DNA of 64,000 nucleotides, from positions 62,001 to 126,000 of the forward strand of contig JAFREE010000027.1 in NCBI GenBank assembly GCA_019400425.1. Direction: 5' to 3'. The notes under the pieces were generated by a model that was given only the letters and a program-made list of their open reading frames with translations, did not search any database and was not told the origin of the DNA. Of this stretch, positions 26,676 through 37,822 are shown in pieces. Source of the DNA: Hymenochaete sp. R1 (Eukaryota > Basidiomycota > Agaricomycetes > Hymenochaetales > Hymenochaetaceae). Both the position numbers and the translations under genes were made by a program. Position 1 is the stretch's first letter; every line of letters begins with the position of its first letter.

Positions 26676-27219
26676 ATGAATTGTATCGTGTTATCTTTGC
26701 TTTCTATTTGGTTTATATTTACATAGGCACATATTGATGGACGTATTGATCCCCATCGCTGCACATACAGGATACGTTCGCTTTCCATTCTTCTATCATG
26801 TAACTATTCGCTTCGTTGGGTTCTTGTTTATAGTGCCATGTTCATCTCATGCTTTCGTTCCACGTCACTTCAACGTTTCGTCTTCATGCAATATCGCTAT
26901 CGAGCTTTTTATCGTGGATCTGTAACTTCGTACTTGATGCCTTTTTTTCCATTTTTTCCTGTTCTTCGTAGCATTATATCCACATTTTTCGTGTAGCAAT
27001 TATTGTTGACGGAGCATCCACGAACATACAACCTTAAACGTCCCACCCCAGCGAGATCTCGTAGGGACTGTTCGACAGGCCGAACTCGCATTGAGCCTTC
27101 AAAATCAGGGATTGCTAGAAATATATTGATTTATGGAGCTTCCCACTGCATTGATTGATACAGTAAAACCATTCATAAATCAAGATGTGAAAAAAAATGT
27201 TGAGGCGTCCAACTACATA
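26676..27219. other. Intergenic
   Basis: Probable 3' region of the zinc-cluster gene, T-rich, followed by the end of the broken membrane-protein copy. No gene seen. Confidence 0.5.
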
Positions 27220-27860
27220 CCTTTATCTCTTTGCGAATTCGATATCGCTGAGCTCTGAGCTTGGAACCTAGTCAACTCTTCTTTTAGTTTAGAGAGCATT
27301 CGACTATCGAGAACGCAGAGAAGAACGGGATTCGCAAAGTTCAGGATGACGTTGCAGGAAGACACAAAAATAACTCACGAAACCCTGTCGCTGCCGCTCC
27401 TAATAGCCCGAGATACCGATTCTAGGTTCTCTTGTTTTACTACCATAATGCTCGAATAATAAGTGTTCCTACCGCAAAAATACAACATACTGGTAATCTT
27501 CTTTGGTGCTGACCTGAGGCGTCATAGACATGTAGGTTGCAAAATACTGAGAGCACTATAACGGCGTAAATAGAAATTGTACCCAAAAGTGTTCTGAGAA
27601 AATATGTAAGTTCGAAGGGTCCAGTAGAACGATTGTCCACATGCACCTTCTTGTCATAAGCACAGACTGGCCGACAGGGTGATATATTAGCTTAAATTTT
27701 GTATAAAAAAACGAATTGTAACGCACTGGTATCATAGAACAGAAGACTTAGCATTGCTACAAAGCAATATCACCCTACGATCTCCATCTGAGAAATATTG
27801 ACCACGACAATTTTGTAGACGTTGAGGGGTTGCGTCAACTCATTTCTCATCGTTAGGTTA
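27220..27860 (-). pseudogene. Broken DUF6533-type membrane protein gene
   Basis: Truncated relative of the intact gene at 32372. Three homologous blocks are visible in order on the minus strand: an N-terminal one (27735-27810) matching GRFCFVAVLTLLLYD as G-stop-YCFVAMLSLLFYD, where CGA (Arg) has become TGA at 27770-27772; a middle one (about 27375-27430) with RYLGLLGAAATGF against RYLGLLGAASTGF; and a C-terminal one (27225-27365) with LNFANPVLLCVLDSRMLSKL against LSFANPAVLCVLERRMLFKL. The exons between the middle and end blocks (roughly 900 bp) are missing, so this cannot encode the seven-helix protein. Confidence 0.75.
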
Positions 27861-29590
27861 TGCGCCTTTAACGGAAAGTCGAAAAGGTGATGTGAAAGAA
27901 GTGGGGACAGCATCTCGAGCTCACCATGTCTTATATCGACCGTGGAAAATACAGAGCCAACGCGTACAAACCCACATTTCAGGACCATAGCAACGCCCCC
28001 ATCACTCCCAGCAAGACGAAAAATGAAATTGAAGTTGATTCTGAATGATATTCAAAGCCGGTGGTCCGTGGTCCGTGCTTGCGATGAAAGTCGAAAAGAG
28101 CAGTACAGATGTACTGTACAGGGTCGTCAATCATAGCCAATACCGTCTTGCTGATAGCAATCTAATGTGGCGGGTTTCGTGGAGGCGGCGTCCCCGATAT
28201 ATTTTTTCTTTGAATAGCGCTCAAAGACGGTAAATGACGGCCTTAGAGGGACTGTGCGCCAGCCTCCAATTGCTACTTTTGAGATCAGAGTCAGCCAGTG
28301 CAGCAAGCGACCATGCATGCCAGTGGGCACAGCGCGGCATCGGGGATAGTCCTCCCAACTATCTGTGATGAAAAGCCCCAAATAGCAAAGTTGGTAAATC
28401 TAGGAGATCAGGATGCGTTAGTGGGCATCAATATATTATCGAGATGATCATACATACCAGACTGTGAATGTTTCAGCGGAGTGATTTACGTCCGAGTCGT
28501 CTTGTCTTCCCTCAGTTGCCTAAAAGCTTTTGAAGTTGACGAGAAAGTCACTGCGCACCAGTCATTCAACAAGACTGCATGTTTATCCAGTGGATCTTCG
28601 CATTAGAACCAGACCTATCTATCTGTGAAGACTGATGTTGTCGTTTAAGCAAGACAGTATGAATTCTTGCATCTTAACTGACCAATCTTGTCCTAAATTA
28701 GTAAATGTTTTCCACAGTCACGCACTGTGCATCGCTGCAAGCCAAAGGGCAAAGGGTCAATGCTCGTCGTCCAAAAACTCCTAGCTCCTTCACAATTCTT
28801 GCGTCAAGACAGATTTTCATTCTACACTCATCGCAGAGGAACGGAGGATCCTACGCTTCAGGATGCTCTGAGCTGGGATAGGATTGATTCAACGGCACGT
28901 TACATTGGAGAAACCTGTCTATATACAGGACGTTATCACTTTGGACAACATGCGGTAGAAGTACAATGGAGGTTCAAAAATATGGGGATTGGGAAGCAGA
29001 GGACCAAAAGAAAAGAGGAACGAAACGAATGAAAAGGCTACGAGTGCTGACGTTGGCGGCGAGTCGCTCGTTCATCTAGGATACGAATATCCGATGGCGG
29101 AGCATCTCAGCGAACGCACAATCGATCACACTAGCGCTACCTATGACGAGTCCTCTCTACGATAATCATACAAGGAAACAAGAAGAAAACAGAGAATGAA
29201 AGAGACGAAAAAACAATGGTATCAAGGATGGTATGAGGTTTTTGATTGGTTTCGGTTAAGTGGTGTGGAGGCTTGAGCAGATGTGATAGTGCGAAGGAGT
29301 AGCGATCCCACATTGATGAAGGACAAAGAATGGGTATAAAATCCAATACATCGACTTGCTTGGAATATGGTCCTGCGGGTCCACTCATACAGCTCTTGCG
29401 ATTTCCACCACCACGGTGCACTACCCAGGGCGGTGTTGGAAGTCCGCCTATCCTCCGACGTGCAGGTCAATCCCCATGGTCTTTAGTGCGCCCGAGCTAT
29501 TGTCAAAAAGTAAGTACGAATACTTTGATAATCTCTGTGAAGACTCACAAAAAGACGGAATATCCGGCGCGTAATGTTATCCACTATCGT
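27861..29590. other. Intergenic, no gene seen
   Basis: Open frames are short, lack splice logic or family features, and include a 101-codon plus-strand frame at 28727 that I do not trust. A direct repeat ggtccgtggtccgtg is at about 28063. Confidence 0.45.
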
Positions 29591-31642
29591 TCAAACAGCT
29601 CTGCCGGGAGTATGAGAAGGAACGGTTATGCGATCCAAGCTTTCTTGCGAACGGAGACACTGGTCAATGTATTGCTGACCCAACGCGAACTTCGATTTAG
29701 GAATCAACAAGCCGGCGACCGTGCCATCAGCATTCACAAGAAGGCGAGGCCTGCTCTTGTCATCACCAGAAATGGCCTGAGCCTTATCTGACTTCGTCTT
29801 ATCGTCAGTCGAGGGCGTTCTCGAGGGGCCGGCAGTGGCGTTAGTATCGTCGGCACGAGTTGGTGGGGGAGTGGAAACCTTTTTCTTCTTCTTCGGTGAT
29901 CCGCCTTGCTCTCTTTCATTGAATCGGCGTTTCTCACTCCTGACGTCTTTCCCGTCGATGAAGAGTGGGATTATCCTAGCAGGACGAGGTGGAAGCGGGA
30001 GTGCATTCGTTTGCACAGTATTCTTATGTCGACGTCGATGGCGAGGTCGAGTTTTCGTGGTCTTCGATCGTTTACGAGGGCGGTGTTCACTTTCATTATT
30101 TGATCTCTCCCGTTGATGTTTCTTGTAGTTTTTCGGTGGAATAGGCAGGAGGTCTGGAACAGGCGCTTCAATAGCCACGGCTGGCTGGCTTGTAACCGGG
30201 GTAGGCAGACGAGTAATACTAATATGGTTTTTGACCCGTCGAAGTGTCTTGATTGGACGAATCGGTCTCGGAGCCGGAGTTTCGGGATCATGGACGGGTG
30301 CACCCCCCTTATCCCAGTGAACGTATTGATACTGACAGTGCCTCTTCGGGAGCCTCGCGATCTTCCGACCGTTCACCTCGACAGGTCCAGCAACAACTGT
30401 GGTCGACGAGAAGACTCGGACCGAAGTAGGTTGCGACGCAGTCGAGGTGCCCGCCGAAGACTCTCGAGGCGGCTCGGTGAGGTAAATGTCGGGGAGAACG
30501 AAACTGGGTTTGGGCTTGATGATAGGGCGGTTGTCGAGACGTTGATCCTCCGTAGGCTTGCGCGGAGACAACTTGCGTGACTGTTTAGAGAGGCGTTTGA
30601 CGCGTGAGAACTCCTTGGCAGACAGGTACGTCCAGTCTTTGCTCTTGATGATTGCAAGTGCGCGCTCATCGTTGATTCCGTCCTTTTCCAAACCGTATAT
30701 ACCGTGCTTATCCTGCCAGTCTTTCGTCCAAGATTTATTGAACCGAGGGCGGTCGCAGGGCGTGTGCACAAAATCCTCGTGGAGCAAGGGCTGGCGATCG
30801 AGCCGGCTCACTTCGAGCTTGGCGATATACGACAAGATTTCGTCCGCAGTTGGCTTTTGATCGGTCTTCTGGATAGTCCAGTAGAGAGGCGGGCTGCTTG
30901 GTTCACTCTCTGATATTGGCTGACCAGTCAGACCGGCAATGCGTCGTCTTGCACCTGCAACCAAAAGAATGCGTCCAATGGGGAAGTCCACGTCTTCGTC
31001 ACTTATGTAATTGCTGACGTAGAGACGGTGGATGTCCTCAGGTGAAAGGGAGTTGTCGTCCCTATTATCGAAAATCCCAAGCTTTTGGGAGAAGCGAAAG
31101 TAATGGAAGGCGAGGCATGCCGTCTTTGCGTGGAAGACTTCGATGTGAGGAGCGATCATTTCCGGCGGTCCTGGCCTCCTTGAGAGTGTGTCGTACATGT
31201 AAATGTCGAGACCACGATTACTGCACCAAGGGCGGGTGTGGGCGTAGTTGCGAATACTAAAGGTAGGAATGTTGTACCTCTTGCTAAGTGCGACGAGGGC
31301 ATCGGGACATTCAAAGGCACGCTTGAGGGCGGCCTCAAGGGAGGAAGCATTAGCTTCTGTCAGATTATACGTTGTGGCCTCACCCGGCTGAGTCAGTTTT
31401 GGGTCATTGCACGATTTGACAGATGCGCTCACCTCTTCCTTGGAAGTGGCCTGTCCATTACCGCGGGTTTCGGTATCCATAATCGCAATAGCACTGCCGT
31501 CGAACGATGTGGTTGACTGATGCTTGGAGGCTCGCTTGCCTTTATTGTTATTAGTGTCGCCCTGAAGCTTGTTGGAAATAGCCTGCGTATCCGTAGGGGT
31601 GCTAAGGCCGGTGAAAAGCTTTGCAAACTTCTTAAAGCTCAT
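29591..31642 (-). CDS. Unrecognised single-exon nuclear-type protein
   Basis: Single open frame of about 683 codons from MSFKKFAKLFTGLS (31642); a further upstream in-frame ATG at 31711 would add 23 residues with no conserved look. I do not recognise a family. The N-terminal third is Ser/Thr rich; residues about 120-330 look folded, with AALKRAFECPDALVALSKRY, NRGLDIYMYDTLSRRPGPPE, AKTACLAFHYFRFSQKLGIF and FPIGRILLVAGARRRIAG. The C-terminal half is Pro/Arg/Lys rich with several strong basic clusters (PRKRSKTTKTRPRHRRRHK, SPKKKKKVS) and probably disordered; these look like nuclear localisation signals. It ends with a short hydrophobic-polar motif (LLVNADGTVAGLLIPKSKF). Absence of introns contrasts with the intron-rich neighbours. 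It lies between an intact and a broken DUF6533 gene. Confidence 0.7.
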   Translation of the reverse strand: MSFKKFAKLFTGLSTPTDTQAISNKLQGDTNNNKGKRASKHQSTTSFDGSAIAIMDTETRGNGQATSKEEVSASVKSCNDPKLTQPGEATTYNLTEANASSLEAALKRAFECPDALVALSKRYNIPTFSIRNYAHTRPWCSNRGLDIYMYDTLSRRPGPPEMIAPHIEVFHAKTACLAFHYFRFSQKLGIFDNRDDNSLSPEDIHRLYVSNYISDEDVDFPIGRILLVAGARRRIAGLTGQPISESEPSSPPLYWTIQKTDQKPTADEILSYIAKLEVSRLDRQPLLHEDFVHTPCDRPRFNKSWTKDWQDKHGIYGLEKDGINDERALAIIKSKDWTYLSAKEFSRVKRLSKQSRKLSPRKPTEDQRLDNRPIIKPKPSFVLPDIYLTEPPRESSAGTSTASQPTSVRVFSSTTVVAGPVEVNGRKIARLPKRHCQYQYVHWDKGGAPVHDPETPAPRPIRPIKTLRRVKNHISITRLPTPVTSQPAVAIEAPVPDLLPIPPKNYKKHQRERSNNESEHRPRKRSKTTKTRPRHRRRHKNTVQTNALPLPPRPARIIPLFIDGKDVRSEKRRFNEREQGGSPKKKKKVSTPPPTRADDTNATAGPSRTPSTDDKTKSDKAQAISGDDKSRPRLLVNADGTVAGLLIPKSKFALGQQYIDQCLRSQESLDRITVPSHTPGRAV

Positions 31643-32371
31643 CGCGAAACTGCAGAGATTGTCAGGCGGTGAGTGGGCAACGGTATTGAAGGTTGTGGGC
31701 GAGCGACACACAACGACGAACTGGGAGGTTCAATGTGGTTGCGTCTTGAAGAGGTGCTTTCTGAAAAGATCGCTGTGCTTGGTGATCTAATGATTCTTAC
31801 TGATCGAAGGACTAGACCGAAAAGGTCGTCAAAAATGGGATTCACAGAGACGACGTGATGGTAGAAGAACAAGAGCGAACTGGGTGAGCGCGACGCGTCG
31901 TGTGGGTTTATATGCTTGAGGTTGACCTTGCCTCGTGGCTTTAAGCGGGCCCCTCTCTCACGTGGTCGCTTACAGACTTCTTTTGTTCTTTTTGTTGTCC
32001 AATTACGATGCGTCACACTTTCAGTCACGTTTACGCAATCGATTTATGGCAATAGCCGTAGAAGACCCTCGACTGTGCTTGTCGTTGTGGTGGGCGGTAG
32101 GAAACTGTGGTAGGTAGCAAATCGATTTACAGTGCAGTTGTCACAGCAAATCACCTTTTGCATGTCTTACAAGCTGTAAAAACGTATGCCAATGCCCTAA
32201 TTTAACGTTGGTTCTATACGTAGCTGAAAGTTTGACTTTCTGAGGTCGTCGAGACTGAAGCAGCGAGCTTTCCAGGTATTCGGAAGTATTCAAAATAAGG
32301 TCAAATAACGCGTACATAAGAACAAATATAACCAACAGACAAGCGGTATATACAACGATATATCATTATCC
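31643..32371. other. Intergenic
   Basis: Upstream region of the single-exon gene and 3' region of the membrane-protein gene. No gene seen. Confidence 0.45.
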
Positions 32372-34036
32372 CTACCCAGATCTCTCTTTGAATTCGATTT
32401 CGCTGTCTCTCAAGCTCAAAATCTCATCCTTTCGTGCTGCCTCCTCCTTCAGCTTAAAGAGCATCCGACGCTCGAGGACGCATAGTACTGCAGGATTTGC
32501 AAAACTCAGGAGAGCAAACGATGCGTTCAGACTAGCGTAGAGGACCCCACGCTGGACGATCCGCAACCCACATAAACTGATCGTTCTGAATGAAAGTATG
32601 TTTTCAGGAAGATGTGCTTAGACTAAGGGTGAGATGACTTACGCAAAGAAATAAACGAGATTGTCTGCGACGATGAAGCTGACGAGATGAGAACGTTTTT
32701 GCCCTAATGATATCTTTCCGTACACCCTAGCTTTGTATAATACAAGAAAAAGGAGTATAGAGACGTTGACCAGTGGAATCACCCTGCCGCAATATATCGT
32801 CATCATCATACTTGCTTTTCAAAAAGGGGAAGGTCTCATACCAATAGAACGTGTATATCAATAGAGATGGCGCTCTGCGCCCCCCACAGAAATGCGCAGC
32901 TTCAAAATACTCGAAGTTCTGAACGTAAGCTGAAAAGATTTACTTGAGTGCCAGCTCATGTCAAGAGCGTTCTTCCCATACCATTCTCAATGAAGAGTAA
33001 CCAGATCATTATGGCGAGCGTGGAGGTGAACTCGATGAAAAATAGCGATCGTAGAATGCTCGTAATGCATTGGCCTGTATGTGCCATCAAGTTGGTTTTT
33101 CACGACCAGAATTTTTTTCACTCACCAGTAGAGTATAAAGCCGAGACTTTTAACATGAATACGTCTTCGTTCATTTCAGCTGGTGCTCCAGTAGAGAATT
33201 TTCAAAGTTGATCCGCTTACAATTAAGAGAAGCGAGACTGAGCCAGTCTGCGTAGAGAATCAGTGAAGAGTAGTTGTTAAAAAGTAAAGTGAACATACTT
33301 GATATTTCTCTAAGATAGAAGCCAAGGCGGCCTAACACAGTGTCATTCTCTTGCCTTCAAAGGTTCAAAGCCGCTAGTGTGAGCTTCCTATGGCAAAGAA
33401 GCCAGACTTACATCTATGCACCAGTGCCTTTAGCTGAAACGAGTATGATTAAAAGTGGATTGAATAACGCACAGAGTAACGTTGGCCGAGTATGAAGTGA
33501 GTGCTTCCCATCATCCTTAACATCTCGGAAAATAGTAGAAAAAGGAGAAGCCCTTACCGAAACCCGTCGATGCGGCACCTAGCAGCCCGAGGTATCGGAT
33601 CTAACGCCCTTCAGCTTTAAAAATGAATAAGAACTTTATCCTCACTGCAAAGTACAATATGCTAACGAGCGTCCTTGGCGCGGACTATGGACGCCGTAAA
33701 TTCACTAATGAAGATCTTGTATAGTGGTCGGCACATCTTACCCAGAAATGTTCAACCTTTAATTTCTTTCAGCTCGAATGATCTATTAGAATCAGCGGGC
33801 CACGCGTACCTCTTTATCGTAAGTATAAACTGAGGAACAGAAACCCAATTGAGCTCAATTTCGTTGAGAACAATACACGACTCACTAATGTCGTATAGCA
33901 AAAGAGTCAAGACTGCCACAAAGCAAAATCGCCCAATAACTTGCGCACGGACTATCGACACCAGTAGTTTCTTCGCACCGTCACTGAGCACTAGCGTATC
34001 AACTGTTAATAGGTCGATTGTTTCGAATGAGAGCAT
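32372..34036 (-). CDS. DUF6533-type integral membrane protein
   Basis: Multi-exon gene of an Agaricomycete-expanded membrane family (DUF6533), usually seven helices, function unknown. The N-terminal domain is legible: RFCFVAVLTLLLYD, EIELNW, then TLVSILYFA spliced to IRYLGLLGAASTGFG, matching the family's YDY..E-x-x-LIW..LYFLNRY pattern. Later exons give FFIEFTSTLAIMIWLLFIEN, AYVQNFEYFEAAHFCGGRRAP, LLIYTFYW-VIPLVNVSILLFLVLY, QKRSHLVSFIVADNLVYFF and SFALLSFANPAVLCVLERRM, followed by a charged cytosolic tail (KLKEEAARKDEILSLRDSEIEF). Introns are about 50 bp and several middle exons (33150-33480) are tiny, so exact exon limits there are uncertain. A shortened, nonsense-mutated copy lies at 27220. 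Confidence 0.7.
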
Positions 34037-34729
34037 AGGACAAGGGCACTGGATCGCGTGGGGTCGAAGAGCGGGAGGAATACATCTGAAGCCTGCATAA
34101 CTTGAACTTATATCTAGCGTGGTGAGAGCATCGGTATAAGAAATAGCGAGTCACTGACCATCGCCTTACTAGTACGTCCGACACGCTACACCGATTATCA
34201 CCTTCTACGCAATAATTTACGAGTCACGAGGCGTTCCGGATGGTAGCAGTTGCCTTGGAGGTACTTTGATTGCAACAAGGACGCAGTGCATTTGAATAGG
34301 ATCGGCGAACTTAGCTGTATGCCACTGGTGATGGCTATTCAACGTATCGTTTCCCGGGGAATCGGCACTCCGAACATGGCTATCCTTGATGGGGCGCTCT
34401 CGTAAGGCTTGAGAAAGGTTAGACGATGTCAGTAGCGGAGAAACGGATATGGAATTTAGAAAGAGGAGATTTGGACCAATCAATCGCAAGTGCTGCCGCT
34501 GTCCGACAAAAACAAATGAATTTAACTTTAGAAAATGTAACTGAGCGCTAGATACTCTTTAACTCAGTTACAAATAACATATTGATACGGAACCAAAGTG
34601 GAACTATGTATAGCATAATAAAGGAGAGTAACTTAGGTAAGATTTCCAGAGCTCTTAATTACCGAATAATAAATATACCGATTTAACCCGAGGAGAAAAT
34701 TGAGAGTATCGCAATGGAATGCGCCTTTA
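34037..34729. other. Intergenic
   Basis: Between the DUF6533 gene start and the 3' end of the fourth Mn-peroxidase. No gene seen. Confidence 0.45.
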
Positions 34730-36291
34730 TTAAGACGGACAGTCGTCCTCGTTCGTATCGCCGTCGATACAGGCCGGAATTGTCGTTTCAGCACCGGCTG
34801 CAGCGAGACTATCAGGGATTGCCGAGTTATTGATAAGGAAAGTGACTTACGGTCCGTCGAGAGAGTGGGGAAGGGTTTCTGACAGACGTGCTCGACGTCT
34901 TTGATTCCTTTCGTCGCTGGAAAAGTCGCACGCTTCTTGACGGGCGACTGAGGAACGGGAACAGCCTCAGAGCAATCAATGAGGTCTTTGCGGTTGTGCC
35001 CAATGATTGCCATTTTGGACATGGACTTCGAAATTATAGGGGGAAATGTTAACCGAGTAAAATGAACGGCAAAGAATAAGACCTACACTCTTGAACGAAT
35101 CCATCATATGCTGCTGATTGTCAACCATCTCCTGCCAGAAACACGCCGTCCGTTGGTCACGCGAAATGGCAAAGTCCGACTGAAGGCGCATCTCGCCCTC
35201 CTCGGGAATACCCGAATCAACCTCGGCACCAGGAGGGCTACTAGACTCGTTGAACGGTTTGCCAGTGCCCTTGAGCAGAACCTCGAGGTAAACTTGAGTG
35301 TCGAAAGTGAAAGGTGTTGAGTCAAAGGGCACGGCATCATGTTTTGGTATGAGAGTATCGGAACGCGCGACGGAATGCGAGGCCAAGAGGTTGACGGTGT
35401 CCTGCGGAGAGAGGCCCGCGTCACCCATACGAGCCAGAATCTTGTCAACCGGATCTTCGGGGCGGGGAACTGCCCCAACTCCAGCTGCAACTGTGGCATT
35501 GGGGCGACCAGCAAGGAATTCCAGACGGGGAGAACCAGGGCAGTTCGAAACCTAGCAAACTCTTGTAAGTTACAGACGCGACCATTGAAAACAAGAATGC
35601 TCACAGCAACAGCGCCAGCAAACTCCAGGAGATAAAGGGAGTCAAAAAAAGATCTCAATTAATACTTTGCTCTGGAAGACTCACTTGAACAAGGTCACCA
35701 GCAGTGACATTGAATTGACTAAGTAAAGGGAACAAGTTGTTGACCGCGCCGACGGTACCGTTGTTCGCACCTCACGAAAGGTTAAGCCTTTCTCTTAGTC
35801 ATTTTAGGTCCTCTGATTTAACTCACTGTCTTGTTGTTCTGTAGTGTTGAACAACAGAATTGAGCCATCTGCACCATTCCCCCTTTAAAACAGCTTAGAC
35901 ACGGTTAGCAAATAGGAAGATACTAACTTACTGAAATTTTCCCGTTCTGGAAAACCCAATTGCATCGTGGAAAGTCAAACGCAGAGCCTCGTGAGCTGGA
36001 TCGCGATCAATGACAAGTATTATTGCCCATATGCGAAGCATCGTTCTCTTACCATCCTCCGCACATTGGCTATCAAATTTCTTCGACTGAAGCTCGTCCG
36101 CAAGGTCGTAGAAAACGCAGCATCGAGGATTAACAGCGCTATTCTTGCTGTTCGGGCATTGCGATCTCTGTCAACGGTGCGTTAGCGCAATCTTGTTGTA
36201 CGATAGACGATAGAGAGAAACAACTCACGTGGAGCGAAGCTCCTGCTACCAAACTAGCAAAAGCGACGAAGGCGACAGATAACTTGTACAT
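34730..36291 (-). CDS. Manganese peroxidase 4, with apparent one-base frameshift
   Basis: Class II secreted peroxidase on the opposite strand to the tandem array. Starts MYKLSVAFVAFASLVAGAS (signal peptide) at 36291; about nine exons, more than in mnp1-3. After splicing, [15 protein letters not shown] carries both Mn-ligand Glu residues and distal Arg/His; LLASHSVARSD carries the proximal His and the third Mn ligand Asp; Asn occupies the lignin/versatile peroxidase Trp position. [23 protein letters not shown] and [19 protein letters not shown] follow the family. The last exon reads AETTIPACIDGDTNEDDCPS then TAA at 34730. Oddity: the intron starting gtaagttag (after GKIS) has no acceptor that joins the NGADGS exon in frame; removing one C from the run at 35879-35883 would restore it. 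So either a sequencing error in a homopolymer or a disabling mutation. Intron count and sequence show it is not a recent member of the tandem array. Confidence 0.8.
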
Positions 36292-36394
36292 ATTAAAGAG
36301 AGAGGTATTAGAAGGAAAATAAGAGTGAAGGCGTTCGTAGATGTAAAGAATCTAGAGTTCTGGTCAATACTTTCGTGTCTATCCCGTCCTGTTC

Positions 36395-36401
36395 TTTTAT
36401 A
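36395..36401 (-). promoter_or_regulatory. TATA box of mnp4
   Basis: TATAAAA on the minus strand about 105 bp before the start codon of the fourth Mn-peroxidase, a spacing like that of the other copies. Confidence 0.6.
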
Positions 36402-37822
36402 CTTATGCGCCCGCTCAAACCTACGTGCAGAACGTGAGAATACATACTTAGGAAGTTGAAACTCCCAAGGAATACTCACCATAAGTCATTCATACTGGGC
36501 CACTAACAATCGAGAAAGCTGTAAGCTCTGAGAAAATCTGGGACGCTGCATGGTGTTGCCCGACGCCGAGTCGTAGACTTTGGGCAATCTAGGCTGTGCA
36601 CATAACTGTTGGAGCCGAGGATCATCTTAAATTGAGAAGGAAACGAAAGGGTCAGCGATGTGAGGCTCGTTTAGACATCAGGTCCATAGCAGATTTTGAG
36701 TCATAAATTTACAGGTCGTGTCTTCCCTGAAAAAGGCCTGAGATTTTCGCTGGTGCTGTCTTGCTGCATCGGACCTTCTTTCGACGAGGATTCGACTTCA
36801 GTGCGAGCAGATGGCCATATAAGCTGTAATCATTGACCCGCTTCTCATTTCCCCCCTAAAAAGCGAGTTCCAGAAGTGAAGCATACAAAAAAAATAAGCA
36901 TTGTACAATACCTGAAATAAACTCCTCCGGGTGCTAGAACGTCACGCTATTGCCTCGTAACAATTCTCACCGACAGTGAAAAGCGCTCACTTGGCACTGG
37001 CGCGCGTAAAATTAAAATGTGGGATTATGATGTCTTCATCGCCTAAACCCTGCAGGAAGAACATCGGAAAGCGGTGTTTGGCTGTTACGTGAAATGCGTA
37101 AGGAAGACATCCAAGACCCCAGACATGGACTTCACGTACTACCGGATCTGCATTTATACGATCATTCTGTGTTAAATTTAGCGATGAAACTCCATATGAA
37201 CGTTCCATCACGGACAAAGTCACAACTCTGAGAACCAGCGAGTCGCGTTCACCTGGATTCTCTTCTAGGAACGTTCATTTTGGAAAATCTTAGCGCAATC
37301 ATAGACATTGACTTATTGCAAGTGTTAAAGCAATGGCGCCTGCAGCTAAACATATTTCAATATACTTATATTTGATCAAGACATCATGAAGACGAGCGAA
37401 ACACTCACCAACATTTCAGATCCATATTTCTCACAGGCACGCCTCGAACGTTGATGGCAACCGATTATGGGAAGGCATTCGTCCCAAGGGTGCGAAATAC
37501 TCTTTCCGGTTATGATCGTCGGTTGCTCGACGGCTGAATTATGTAGATAGCATAGCTCGTTGCCCAAACCACTTCTCTAACACACCGCTACCCTTCCAGA
37601 TGTACATGCAAATAAGTCGTCCCACACACAGGGTCATGCACCACGTTCTCACGTCGGTAGGTCCAAGGTCACGCATTGTTCCGTTCCTTGAAGTTTCAGA
37701 CTGCCAAATTTCAATCGGGATGAAAGAGAACGATCACGAATAAATAATTGCTCATTATGTTTGTTGCTTTGAATGTGGTTTGACAATGAAAGACATGTAA
37801 AAAAGGGACGCAACAATGATAT
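36402..37822. other. Intergenic with an exon-like series on the minus strand
   Basis: Open minus-strand stretches at 37376-37567 and 36987-37223 can be linked through plausible splice signals (gtgagtgt..ctgcag and gtgaacgc..ctcag) into a chain of about 140 codons (ending HVWGLGCLPYAFHVTAKHRF and onward to FTRASAK, stop 36987). I recognise no family and cannot prove it is coding; it could be a small unknown gene or a relic. Confidence 0.3.

Noticed and set aside
28727..29032. 101-codon plus-strand frame
   Set aside because: No recognisable features, no splice partners, low-complexity Lys/Glu end.
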